DNA of 64,000 bases from an uncultured Pelagibacteraceae bacterium. Its GTDB lineage: Bacteria > Pseudomonadota > Alphaproteobacteria > Pelagibacterales > Pelagibacteraceae. Positions 1-8,296 of the stretch are shown piece by piece. Position 1 is the stretch's first letter. Each line of letters starts with the position of its first letter. Both the position numbers and the translations under genes were made by a program. The notes beneath the pieces are model-generated. The model was not told the origin of the DNA, searched no databases, and saw nothing but the letters and a program-made list of their open reading frames with translations. The stretch is taken from contig CACMND010000001.1 in assembly GCA_902614975.1 (NCBI GenBank), positions 175,205 to 239,204 on the forward strand, in the 5' to 3' direction.

Positions 1-1
1 T

Positions 2-727
2 ATTTTTGGAAAAAATTCTTACGAAATACTTGAAACACCAATTCCTGCAGAAGACCCACTTGGATGGGTAGATACCAAATCTTATAAAGACAGATTAAAA
101 TCTGCACGAAAGAAAACTAATCAAAATTCAGCTGTTATGATTGCAAAAGGAAGAATAAATGGAATCGAAGTGACGGCTGGAGCGATAAATTTTGAGTTTA
201 TTGGTGGTTCTGTTGGCGCAGCAGAAGGTGAAGCAATTATTTATGGTGTACAACACGCTATTGACAATCAAACACCATTTATTTTCTTTCCATGTGGTGG
301 AGGACAGAGAATGTTTGAATCACCAATTGCACTTGCAAATATGACAAGAACTACCCTTGCTATTAATGAACTTAAAAAAAATAATCTTCCTTATTTAGTT
401 TGTTTTACAGATCCGACAGCTGGTGGAATTACTGCATCTTTTGCAATGTTAGGCGATATTCATTTTGCTGAACCTGGTTGTTTAATAGCCTTTGCAGGAA
501 AAAGAGTTATACAAGCAACAGTTAAAGAAGAGCTTAGTTCAGACTTTCAAACCTCTGAGTTCGTCGAAAAGCATGGATTTGTCGACAGAATTGTTGAACG
601 AAAAGATTTAAAAACCGAAATAAGCTTACTATTATCAATATTGTTAAAAAAAGACAACGCGGTAAATGAAAATCAAATAAATGAAACTTCAGACAATATT
701 GAACCGCTTGCAAAAGCTGCATCCTAA
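2..727 (+). CDS. accD: Acetyl-CoA carboxylase carboxyltransferase beta subunit (5' partial)
   Basis: This is the C-terminal part of AccD, which with AccA transfers the carboxyl group from carboxybiotin to acetyl-CoA to make malonyl-CoA, the first step of fatty acid synthesis. The frame is already open at base 2, and the Met at 137 is internal, so the true start lies before the window and the N-terminal zinc ribbon is not visible. The crotonase-fold carboxyltransferase core is clear: a glycine-rich segment (GGSVGAAEGEA), PCGGGQRMFE, and DPTAGGITASFAMLGD followed by AEPGCLIAFAGKRVI. The 3' end overlaps folC by 47 bases, the usual alphaproteobacterial accD-folC order. Confidence 0.97.
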   Translation: MFGKNSYEILETPIPAEDPLGWVDTKSYKDRLKSARKKTNQNSAVMIAKGRINGIEVTAGAINFEFIGGSVGAAEGEAIIYGVQHAIDNQTPFIFFPCGGGQRMFESPIALANMTRTTLAINELKKNNLPYLVCFTDPTAGGITASFAMLGDIHFAEPGCLIAFAGKRVIQATVKEELSSDFQTSEFVEKHGFVDRIVERKDLKTEISLLLSILLKKDNAVNENQINETSDNIEPLAKAAS

Positions 728-1946
728 AGAAATCGACCTAAGTCTAGATAGAGTTAAAAATCTTTGTAAAAAATTAGGTAATCCACAGAATAAATTAAAA
801 TATATTTCTGTGGTTGGTACAAATGGAAAGTATTCAACTATACAGGCAGTAAGATCAATTTTAAAAACAGCCAATATAGATTGTAATATTTATACTAGCC
901 CACATATTCAAAAAATTAATGAGAGATTTATTTTTAATGATGAAGAAATATCTGACGATAACTTGTCTAAGTTATTAATAGAAGTTGAAAATGTTAATAA
1001 TGGAGAGCAAATAACTTACTTCGAAATATTAACTGCAGCATATTTTTATCATGCAAGTAAATTCAAAGACAAAATAAATATTATAGAAAGTGGTCTATTT
1101 CATAGATTTGATGCAACAAATATTATAGATACTAATTTATCTAGTATTGTTACTTCAATAGGTCTAGATCATTTAGATTGGTTACCAAAAAATGAGCAGA
1201 ATATTGAAAAAATTGTTTATGAAAAAACCTCATCCCTTCTAAATTCTACTATTGTAGTGAGTAAACAAAGCTCGGATGAAACGCTAAATTTAATAAAAAA
1301 AACAATTAATAATAATCAATCAAAAAAAATAATTTATAAAGATGATTTTAATTATTCATTAAGTGAGAATGGTTTTATTTATTATGAAGATGAATACGGT
1401 GGTTTAAAATTACCAAAACCAAACCTATTAGGTAATTTTCAAATTGACAATTGTGCGACAGCTATTGCTACAATAAGAAATTTACAACTAGAAGTAAAAG
1501 ATGAAAATATTAAAGAGGGTATTACTAGGATAAAAAGTATTGCAAGACTACAAGAGATTAAATCTGGAAAGCTTAAAAATATTTGTAAGGATAATAGATT
1601 ATATTTAGATGGATCACACAATCCTTTAGGTGCAAGAGCGCTTAATGAATATTTAAACACTCTTAATTGTAAAAAGCATTTAATTCTTGGAATGATGTCT
1701 AATAAAGATCACGAAGAATATTTAAGCAATTTTAATAATATATCTTCCATAACAACAATTGATATTCCTAACCAACCAAATGCTATCAAAGGAAAAGATT
1801 TAAAGGAAAAATTAAATAAATATCCTAATGTTAGTTACAAAAAATCTATTGAAGAAGCTCTTGACTCTATAAATCCAGGTAAAGATGATTTGATAATGAT
1901 AACCGGGTCTTTATATCTTGCTGGTGAGCTACTTAATTTGAATTAA
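681..1946 (+). CDS. folC: Dihydrofolate synthase / folylpolyglutamate synthase
   Basis: FolC adds glutamate to dihydropteroate and to reduced folates, using ATP. The protein is 421 aa, normal for the family. The N-terminal LHPKEIDLSL and the LDGSHNP motif are typical alphaproteobacterial FolC signatures, and the central Mur-ligase-like ATPase domain is present. One oddity is the P-loop, which reads GTNGKYST at about residues 46-53, where the family normally has GTNGKGST; a Tyr replaces the Gly next to the catalytic Lys. The ATG at 681 lies inside accD, and this start keeps the conserved N-terminus, so translation is probably coupled. The gene ends by sharing 4 bases with the convergent trxA. 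Confidence 0.95.
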   Translation: MKLQTILNRLQKLHPKEIDLSLDRVKNLCKKLGNPQNKLKYISVVGTNGKYSTIQAVRSILKTANIDCNIYTSPHIQKINERFIFNDEEISDDNLSKLLIEVENVNNGEQITYFEILTAAYFYHASKFKDKINIIESGLFHRFDATNIIDTNLSSIVTSIGLDHLDWLPKNEQNIEKIVYEKTSSLLNSTIVVSKQSSDETLNLIKKTINNNQSKKIIYKDDFNYSLSENGFIYYEDEYGGLKLPKPNLLGNFQIDNCATAIATIRNLQLEVKDENIKEGITRIKSIARLQEIKSGKLKNICKDNRLYLDGSHNPLGARALNEYLNTLNCKKHLILGMMSNKDHEEYLSNFNNISSITTIDIPNQPNAIKGKDLKEKLNKYPNVSYKKSIEEALDSINPGKDDLIMITGSLYLAGELLNLN

Positions 1947-2263
1947 ATATTTTCTTTAATAAAAGCAACAATATCGCTCTTAGGTGTGGCTCCAACTTTA
2001 GTTGCTTTTAATTCGCCACCTTTAAATAAAAGCATTGTGGGAATTCCACGAACACCGTACTTAGTAGGCATGTTAGGCTCTGAGTCTATGTCATGTTTTG
2101 CAATGACAACATCATTCGCCATCTCCTCTGAAATTTCCTCTAAAATTGGTCCTACCATTTTACAAGGTCCACACCATTCGGCCCAAAAATCTACTAAAAC
2201 TGGTTTTTCGTTTTTTAAAACTTGTTCTTCAAATTTTTCGTCTGTAACTTTTAATGTTGCCAT
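1943..2263 (-). CDS. trxA: Thioredoxin
   Basis: This is a 106-aa cytosolic thioredoxin, a general protein disulfide reductase. The active site WCGPC sits at about residues 30-34, and the conserved cis-Pro segment (RGIPT) is near residue 74, as in classical thioredoxin 1. There is no signal peptide or extra domain. It converges on folC with a 4-base overlap of the two stop codons. In many alphaproteobacteria accD, folC and trxA are neighbours together with addAB; here addAB is not present and exonuclease I follows instead. Confidence 0.97.
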   Translation of the reverse strand: MATLKVTDEKFEEQVLKNEKPVLVDFWAEWCGPCKMVGPILEEISEEMANDVVIAKHDIDSEPNMPTKYGVRGIPTMLLFKGGELKATKVGATPKSDIVAFIKENI

Positions 2264-2329
2264 AAGCTTTATATATAAATAAAAATTTTTTTATCAATAG
2301 TTAAAAGAGAAATGTTAAAATTATCCACA

Positions 2330-3763
2330 TTAAACATTTTCATACTTCTTCTGTATTGACATTGCATACTCATTAAACTCGTCTAGCAGAACAAGCTTTT
2401 CATTGTCATTTTCATTAGTGTATTTTTCTCTAAGTGTATCAATTTCTGAATAAAGTGTAGGAATTGTCCACCATTTTTCTTTCTTTTCACTCAAAATTCG
2501 CTTTGCAATTTCTCTTTTTATTGTTTTAAGCATGCTCTCTGGCAGAACTTCTGGTGCCTCTTGATATATGATTTTTTTTCCAAATCCTACTAAACGATCA
2601 TCATCAAATTTATCTAGTAATTTAAGTTTATCTTTCCATGATGCTGCATGCCATGCGGGAAATAAGGCAGTATCTTTGTTTGATGTAAATTTAGTATAAA
2701 TACTTTCTTCGGCATATATATCTTCTTGTGTTTTAGACTGTTCTTTTTCTTCAGCTACTTCTCTTAATGCGTGAAGTACATTTTGAGAAAATTTCTCATT
2801 ATTTTTAACAATATCAGCTCTTTTATTAATTAATGACTTATCCATGGCACTATAAGGCTCTGCTTTCATGCCATATTTTGCATCTACAATAATTGGAGCC
2901 TTGTTAGCTCTAATAGTTCTTAAAAATTTAGGAGACTTTTTCATTTCAACTTTTAGCTCATTTATCGATAAATTTAATAAAGGTTCTATGTCAATCCTTA
3001 AGTCGAATGCATAATACCAACCCGCATATATTGGATGCATACAATATTTTTGATGAAGAGGAGCAACTAGATGAAGTCTAGACTTACCATAGTAATATTC
3101 ATTTAAAGTAACTACTTCACCTTTTTTAATTATAGTTTCGGTGTCTGATTTATTCGCAGTTTTAAGAAAAGACTCCCAAGTGTCTGGTTGTTTTTTTTTG
3201 ACAATGTTTAAAACTTTAGCAGTCATAATACTATCGCTTAAAGCACTGTGGGCATCTGTTGAGTCAATACCTTGCATTCTTGCTAATGACTCTAATTTAA
3301 ACACTGCATTATTTTTTTCATTAAATTCTACTTCTAAAATCGAAGGATCAATTGCATATGCTGCCCGAGCAATATTAATCCCATCATGTCTCTTGTTTGG
3401 AGCTGAGTTCGTTAAATATGGATATCTAATCCCTTTAAAAAACTCTTTTCTTATCATTTCATCATCAAATCCTATATTAGACCAACCAAGAAATACAGCA
3501 GGGCTCCATTTTTTAAATATTTTTTCAACTTCTCCTAACATTTGATAATGAGAAAGATTAGTTTGAGTTAATTGCTTTATAGATGTTTTATTTACAATAA
3601 GTGCCATAGCCTGAAAGACCTCTCCTTCTGGTAAACTACACCTTAAATTAAATCTGTCTTTCTCTTTAAAATTCTCGTCAAGTAAAACACCACCTATTTC
3701 AATAATACTTCCAAAATCTGTGCTTGCACTTGATGATTCTATGTCCCAAATTGCTAAATTCAT
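2330..3763 (-). CDS. sbcB: Exodeoxyribonuclease I
   Basis: This 477-aa protein is a 3'-5' single-strand DNA exonuclease of the SbcB/ExoI type, used in recombination and mismatch repair. The N-terminal DnaQ-fold domain shows Exo I (WDIES, near residues 6-10), Exo II (GWSNIGFDDE) and the Exo III His-Asp region (DAHSALSDS). The C-terminal part matches the ExoI SH3-like and helical domains (LVAPLHQKYCMHP, then an Asp-rich substrate-binding region). Length matches E. coli ExoI (475 aa). The first acidic motif differs from the E. coli HDYE version. It heads a group with an MGME1-like nuclease and RmuC downstream on the same strand. Confidence 0.88.
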   Translation of the reverse strand: MNLAIWDIESSSASTDFGSIIEIGGVLLDENFKEKDRFNLRCSLPEGEVFQAMALIVNKTSIKQLTQTNLSHYQMLGEVEKIFKKWSPAVFLGWSNIGFDDEMIRKEFFKGIRYPYLTNSAPNKRHDGINIARAAYAIDPSILEVEFNEKNNAVFKLESLARMQGIDSTDAHSALSDSIMTAKVLNIVKKKQPDTWESFLKTANKSDTETIIKKGEVVTLNEYYYGKSRLHLVAPLHQKYCMHPIYAGWYYAFDLRIDIEPLLNLSINELKVEMKKSPKFLRTIRANKAPIIVDAKYGMKAEPYSAMDKSLINKRADIVKNNEKFSQNVLHALREVAEEKEQSKTQEDIYAEESIYTKFTSNKDTALFPAWHAASWKDKLKLLDKFDDDRLVGFGKKIIYQEAPEVLPESMLKTIKREIAKRILSEKKEKWWTIPTLYSEIDTLREKYTNENDNEKLVLLDEFNEYAMSIQKKYENV

Positions 3764-3887
3764 AATTTTATCCTCAAACTAGCTAATATTTAATTGATTT
3801 TTGGAAAGTTTTTTAAAGACTTAACCATTAGCATATAAACGATTAGCTTAGGTATTAATAACTCTTTTATGGATAGGTTAAGTAAAG

Positions 3888-4574
3888 TCAAGATATATTA
3901 TTCAATTCGTAAAACTTTTTAACCCTTCCTAAAAATAAATTTTGATACATTTCTAATTCTGCTCCCTCAATTTTAAACTCTTGGAACAAAATATCTTTAG
4001 TACATAATAATATTATCCCTGCTTTCATCTTAGTTCCATGGACAGTGTCATGTGCTAATGTATATGCTCCTAATTGTAAAAAATAATCTTGAATGTAGTC
4101 TACTTTTTTCGGTTTATTAGACTGTTTAAAATCTACAATGACATCTTTACCTTCGTATACTCCTATCATGTCAGCTGTTCCAGCATATTGATGTGGATAA
4201 TATAAAGTTTCTTCCATTCCATATACTTCGTTAAGTCTTCCAGTAATTCCTTTTTGAATTATTTCTTTAGCCATGTTTTTATATTGTTCATTACTCTCAA
4301 AAAAACTCTCATTAATTCTTCCTCTTAAATAGTCCTCAATATAAGAATGCATAGAAGTACCCCTCGATGACGCTTCTGTTTTAATTCTATTTGCTTCCTT
4401 AACTCCTACTCTCTCTTTCCAATTTGCAAGAGCTGCCTTCTCTTCTTCAGACTTTGTAGTACTTAGAATAGTAGTAACACTTGGTAGTTTGTTCTCTCCT
4501 AATAAATATTTTCTGTATCCATCTTCAATTGACCTCGAAGACTTAGGATAATTAAATTTATTATTCCACTTCAT
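3888..4574 (-). CDS. MGME1-like PD-(D/E)XK single-strand DNA exonuclease
   Basis: This 228-aa protein belongs to the PD-(D/E)XK nuclease superfamily. It shows the order of motifs found in human MGME1 (mitochondrial genome maintenance exonuclease 1): an N-terminal LPSVTTIL and NWKER stretch (residues 30-54), GTSMHSYIE (72-80), GTADMIG (132-138) with the metal Asp, the catalytic DFK (148-150) and the QLGAY motif (167-171). MGME1 cuts free single-stranded DNA ends; related nucleases also occur in bacteria and phages. The DNA-end-processing role here is inferred from the motifs and from the neighbours sbcB and rmuC. There is no signal peptide. It could alternatively be a phage-derived exonuclease. 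Confidence 0.82.
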   Translation of the reverse strand: MKWNNKFNYPKSSRSIEDGYRKYLLGENKLPSVTTILSTTKSEEEKAALANWKERVGVKEANRIKTEASSRGTSMHSYIEDYLRGRINESFFESNEQYKNMAKEIIQKGITGRLNEVYGMEETLYYPHQYAGTADMIGVYEGKDVIVDFKQSNKPKKVDYIQDYFLQLGAYTLAHDTVHGTKMKAGIILLCTKDILFQEFKIEGAELEMYQNLFLGRVKKFYELNNIS

Positions 4575-4598
4575 TAAATTTTTTGTATAAGAATTAAT

Positions 4599-5693
4599 TT
4601 AATTTTTTGCCTGTCTTGGAATATCCTCAAATTTCTCAACATTTTCTGTTTCAATAGCCTTTTCAATTTGCTCGGGATCTTTTATATTTTCTAATGTTCT
4701 TTTAATAGATCTTGCATCTGTTCCAAATTTATCAACAGCTGTCATTGCCTCTTCTAATTTTTTTCTTAGATTAACAATTCCATCAAAGTGTTTTGTAAAT
4801 CTAGTGCTTATTGTTTTTAAGTGATCATATATTTCTGTTGCGTGTTTTTGAACTTTTAATGTTTGAAAACCCATGTGTAATGATTGTAGATATCCAGATA
4901 AATTATTTGGTCCCATAACTGTTACTTTATATTTTTTCATTAATTCTTGGCTCAATAATTCTTTAGTATTTGGATCTTGATAATTAGCTAACTCTAAAAA
5001 CAAACTCTCTGTTGGTGCATACACAATTGCAAAATCAGTGGTTTTAGGTGGGACAATATATTTTTCATTTATACTCTTGGCTTTTTCTTTGAAAGCTTTT
5101 GCAAGTTTAGTTCTTGCATCCGCAATAGCTTTTTTATCATCTTCTTGATGAGCATCTTGAATAGCTTTAAATCTCTCAACAGGAAAATGGCTATCAACCG
5201 GAACCAATACACCTTCTTGAAGTTTAATCGCAAATTCAACATTTTCGCTAGTTTCCTCCTTCATTTTAACATTTGAAAGGTACTGTGAAGAAGGTAGTAA
5301 ATCCTTAATAAGTGAGCCCAGGCTGAACTCAGCTAAAGTTCCATACTTTTTGACTCCAGCTAAAATTTTATTAATGCCTTTCTGACTTTCGTTTAAATTT
5401 TCAACTTGGGAATTAAAAGCTGCAACTTTCTCATCAACTTTTGTCAGAGCTGTTGTCATATCTTTCGTAACACCAGTTGAAAGATTGTTAAAAGATGAAG
5501 ACATCGAACTTAAAGATGTATTTATAGTAGTATTTAAACTATCTTTTAATTTAATTATTTCGGCATTTAGATTAGCTATCTCATCAGCTTTGTTATCATC
5601 CTCTTTTTTTATATTTGATTTAATATTTAAATAAAGGATAGATAAAGTAGCTATTAAAATAGAAGTTAAAATAATTATTAAAATTATATCCAT
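4599..5693 (-). CDS. rmuC: DNA recombination protein RmuC homologue
   Basis: RmuC proteins limit rearrangement at inverted repeats and carry a restriction-endonuclease-like fold; their exact activity is not settled. This 364-aa version has one N-terminal membrane segment (about residues 3-23), a coiled-coil region (about 30-110) and then the RmuC core, with the conserved blocks GSLIKDLLPSSQY, VPVDSHFP and FAIVYAPTESLF. It is shorter than E. coli RmuC (475 aa), mainly at the ends. It sits 24 bases upstream of the MGME1-like gene on the same strand, so rmuC, the nuclease and sbcB are probably transcribed in that order. Confidence 0.93.
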   Translation of the reverse strand: MDIILIIILTSILIATLSILYLNIKSNIKKEDDNKADEIANLNAEIIKLKDSLNTTINTSLSSMSSSFNNLSTGVTKDMTTALTKVDEKVAAFNSQVENLNESQKGINKILAGVKKYGTLAEFSLGSLIKDLLPSSQYLSNVKMKEETSENVEFAIKLQEGVLVPVDSHFPVERFKAIQDAHQEDDKKAIADARTKLAKAFKEKAKSINEKYIVPPKTTDFAIVYAPTESLFLELANYQDPNTKELLSQELMKKYKVTVMGPNNLSGYLQSLHMGFQTLKVQKHATEIYDHLKTISTRFTKHFDGIVNLRKKLEEAMTAVDKFGTDARSIKRTLENIKDPEQIEKAIETENVEKFEDIPRQAKN

Positions 5694-5734
5694 GATTCGT
5701 ATGTTACACTTACTTAATAATATTTAAAGTTTAT

Positions 5735-6406
5735 TTAAAACACTTTTAAGAGTTCTACCTCTTTATTTTTTTTTGGGGTCATTAAACACGCTTGGGATTT
5801 AAGAATTATTCCGTCTTTTAATATCCTTAATTTATTAGCTTTTAAAGTTGCTCCTGTTGAAGTTATATCAGTAATAATTTCTGATGATCCAGTAAATGGA
5901 TATATCTCTGTTGCGCCGAGACTCTTTACCAATTTAAATTGTGTAACTCCTCTTGAGAACATGAATTCTCTAGTTAGATTAGGATATTTAGTAGCTATAC
6001 GTAATCTATTTCTTTTTTTATCTTTAAATTCAAAAGCTATTTCTTCGAGATCAGGCATTGTCTGTACATCTATCCAATCATCTGGAATTGCAACTACCAA
6101 TTTAGCCTCTCCAAAATGGTACTTTTTTTTTACAATCACCTTTTTTTGAATATTAATTTCGCTTTCCATTAATAAATCATATCCAGAAAAACCAATATCT
6201 AAAGATCCATCTGCAAGACGTTCTACTATCTCTCTAGCATGAAGATAATAAATAACTATATTTTTTTTTCCTTTGATAAATCCAAATAAGTCTCTCTCAC
6301 CTCTTTCAGATAGAATTTTTAATTTCTTTTTTTTAAAAATATTTAATACTCCGGACCGTAAACGACCTTTACTTGGAATTCCAATTTTAACGATATTGTT
6401 ACTCAT
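5735..6406 (-). CDS. hisG: ATP phosphoribosyltransferase, short form
   Basis: HisG joins ATP and PRPP in the first step of histidine synthesis. At 223 aa this is the short form, which lacks the C-terminal regulatory domain and needs HisZ as partner; hisZ is indeed two genes upstream. Visible signatures are GIPSKGRL at the N-terminus, the substrate-site block DIGFSGYDLL, and TGSSEIITDITSTGATL, which matches the PRPP-binding segment. It is the last gene of the operon hisS-hisZ-sulfotransferase-hisG and overlaps the sulfotransferase by 8 bases, so translation is likely coupled to it. Confidence 0.94.
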   Translation of the reverse strand: MSNNIVKIGIPSKGRLRSGVLNIFKKKKLKILSERGERDLFGFIKGKKNIVIYYLHAREIVERLADGSLDIGFSGYDLLMESEINIQKKVIVKKKYHFGEAKLVVAIPDDWIDVQTMPDLEEIAFEFKDKKRNRLRIATKYPNLTREFMFSRGVTQFKLVKSLGATEIYPFTGSSEIITDITSTGATLKANKLRILKDGIILKSQACLMTPKKNKEVELLKVF

Positions 6407-7244
6407 ATTTATATTTTACTAATTCTTCTTGAAATAAATTGTTCATTTTGTTTATTAAATTCTCATTAAGTAATTTCCTATAATCATTATCTTTTCCTAA
6501 ATTAAAAAATTTTATTTTTTCGTCAGAACCTTTTTTCGTAATTGCTTCTGCAAAACCTTTTTCGTCCTCTAGTTTTTTCAAATTATTAAAATTGCAATTT
6601 CTTATACATTTTAATGCTTTTTCTTTATTAAATTTTTCACCTGATTTAGAAATTTTATGAATGAAGTTGATAACTTTTTTAAAAGTATTTAGTGCATCAC
6701 TTTGTAGATCTTCATACCTTACAGTTAAAACTGGATATAATTTATTATCTACCCATGATTTCTGATTTAACTTCCATGAAAAAAGTGCTTGAAATCCTAA
6801 AAATCTCTCTTTTTCTTTAGAGACAATTCCTCTTTTTTCATCTGTCATAAATTGAAAAGCTTCATCGACAGAAATTTGATAATGGTTTGATAATGAGGAG
6901 ATTACATTCCTTGGGTCTCTAATTATATAAATAACACCTACTGTATTTTCTTTATTAGTAAATTGATTACCATCTATTTTACAAAGTGCATTATGGGTTT
7001 TAAAAAATTTCAAACCTTTAGATTGATTAATTTTTTCTTGCTCCTTTATCCAATACTTCGAGGTATCGTGGGGCTGGTTAAATTTATCTAAATACTTTCT
7101 AAAATATTTGTTGCTTGGAAAAGAGTCTATTTTTTCTAAAAGTTCAAAATTAAAATCACCTGTTTCTGAAAAATAGTAATTTGCTATTAAAGATCTTAAC
7201 CAAGTATTTCCACTTTTAGGATATGAAGCTAACCAAATTATCAT
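6399..7244 (-). CDS. Sulfotransferase-domain protein within the his operon
   Basis: This 281-aa protein has the PAPS-binding signatures of cytosolic-type sulfotransferases: the 5'-phosphosulfate loop YPKSGNTWLRS at residues 7-17 and the 3'-phosphate block IIRDPRNVISSLSNHY near residues 106-121. A FKTHNA segment between them matches the region holding the catalytic His. The acceptor substrate cannot be read from the sequence. It overlaps hisZ by 4 bases (ATGA) and hisG by 8 bases, so it is made together with histidine biosynthesis proteins although sulfonation has no place in that pathway. There is no signal peptide or membrane segment. Confidence 0.85.
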   Translation of the reverse strand: MIIWLASYPKSGNTWLRSLIANYYFSETGDFNFELLEKIDSFPSNKYFRKYLDKFNQPHDTSKYWIKEQEKINQSKGLKFFKTHNALCKIDGNQFTNKENTVGVIYIIRDPRNVISSLSNHYQISVDEAFQFMTDEKRGIVSKEKERFLGFQALFSWKLNQKSWVDNKLYPVLTVRYEDLQSDALNTFKKVINFIHKISKSGEKFNKEKALKCIRNCNFNNLKKLEDEKGFAEAITKKGSDEKIKFFNLGKDNDYRKLLNENLINKMNNLFQEELVKYKYE

Positions 7245-8296
7245 ATTTTTTCTAAGTTAATAGCAGCTCCAACAGCTGGTATATTTTTTTTAAAGCCAAG
7301 ATCTTTAATTAAAGAATCATATCTACCACCTCTAATATTTAATTTCTCAGACTTCGATTTAATATCGATCTTAAATACCAAACCAGTGTAATATTCGAGG
7401 TGTCTTCCAAAAGAAGAGTTAAATCTAACATTTAATTTATTAATTTTATTTTTAGTTATTGGAAAATAATCATCCTGAACTCTAAGATTAATTTTATTTT
7501 TTTTAAAAAATAAATTTAACTTTTTAGATGCTTGATTAATAGGACATTCAATTTTTAAGTACTCTTTTAAAATTTTTACAACATTACTACCTTTTTTTGT
7601 TCTTCTTGGATCTTTAATTTTAGTGTCAAATCTTAATAATATTTCTTCTATTGATCTTCCGGCAACTTCTTTTTTTTGATTTCCATTAATCATTTTAGAA
7701 TATTTTTTTTTATCTATTTCTACAATTGTTGGATCAATATCAGAGTTCGTCTCCAATCTTTTTAATAAATCATTAAAATATTTTTCTCTCCAAAAATGAC
7801 GTTGCAATCTTAATTTCCATCTTGCTGGACAATCCAATTTATCTAACAAAAGCCTAAAAATTTCTATGTTACCTATTACTAAATTTCCGCTTTTATATTT
7901 AATTTTTGATAATGCTTTAAGTGAAGTTTCTATTATTTTTTTATCATCTTTTTTTTCAGTAAAAGATCCTAATATTTCAAAACCAATTTGACTCCTGATA
8001 ACAGAATCTTTTTTATTTAATCCTTTTCTAAATGCTTGACCGCTATAGAAAATTTTTTCACTAGTTTTCTTATTATTATTTAAATATCTAACACAAGATG
8101 CAATTGTTAAATCAGGTCTTAAACAAAGTTCATTTCCTAATTGATCATTGAAAGAAAATATAAATCTCTTGAAATTTTCTCCTGATCTTTCCAATATTAA
8201 ATTGGTGTCAATAACTGTATCAAGATCAATATATTTATATCCATTTGACTTAATTACTTTTAAAATATTTTCAGATAAGTTTTTTGATTTCATCAA
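7241..8296 (-). CDS. hisZ: ATP phosphoribosyltransferase regulatory subunit
   Basis: HisZ is a catalytically inactive relative of histidyl-tRNA synthetase that forms a hetero-octamer with short-form HisG and carries its histidine feedback site. The 351-aa protein shows the class II synthetase-like core (LCLRPDLTIASCVRY in motif 2 position; EYYTGLVFKI and GGRYDSLIKDLG toward the C-terminus) but no anticodon-binding domain. It overlaps hisS by 26 bases at its start and the sulfotransferase by 4 bases at its end. The adjacent hisS is its paralogue, and the placement fits an old tandem duplication, which is an inference. Confidence 0.92.
   Translation of the reverse strand: MMKSKNLSENILKVIKSNGYKYIDLDTVIDTNLILERSGENFKRFIFSFNDQLGNELCLRPDLTIASCVRYLNNNKKTSEKIFYSGQAFRKGLNKKDSVIRSQIGFEILGSFTEKKDDKKIIETSLKALSKIKYKSGNLVIGNIEIFRLLLDKLDCPARWKLRLQRHFWREKYFNDLLKRLETNSDIDPTIVEIDKKKYSKMINGNQKKEVAGRSIEEILLRFDTKIKDPRRTKKGSNVVKILKEYLKIECPINQASKKLNLFFKKNKINLRVQDDYFPITKNKINKLNVRFNSSFGRHLEYYTGLVFKIDIKSKSEKLNIRGGRYDSLIKDLGFKKNIPAVGAAINLEKI

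Noticed and set aside
3819..3883. Inverted repeat ACTTAACC / GGTTAAGT between sbcB and the MGME1-like gene
   Set aside because: The 8-base arms are 49 bases apart with no T tract or inner pairing, so it may be chance in this AT-rich spacer.
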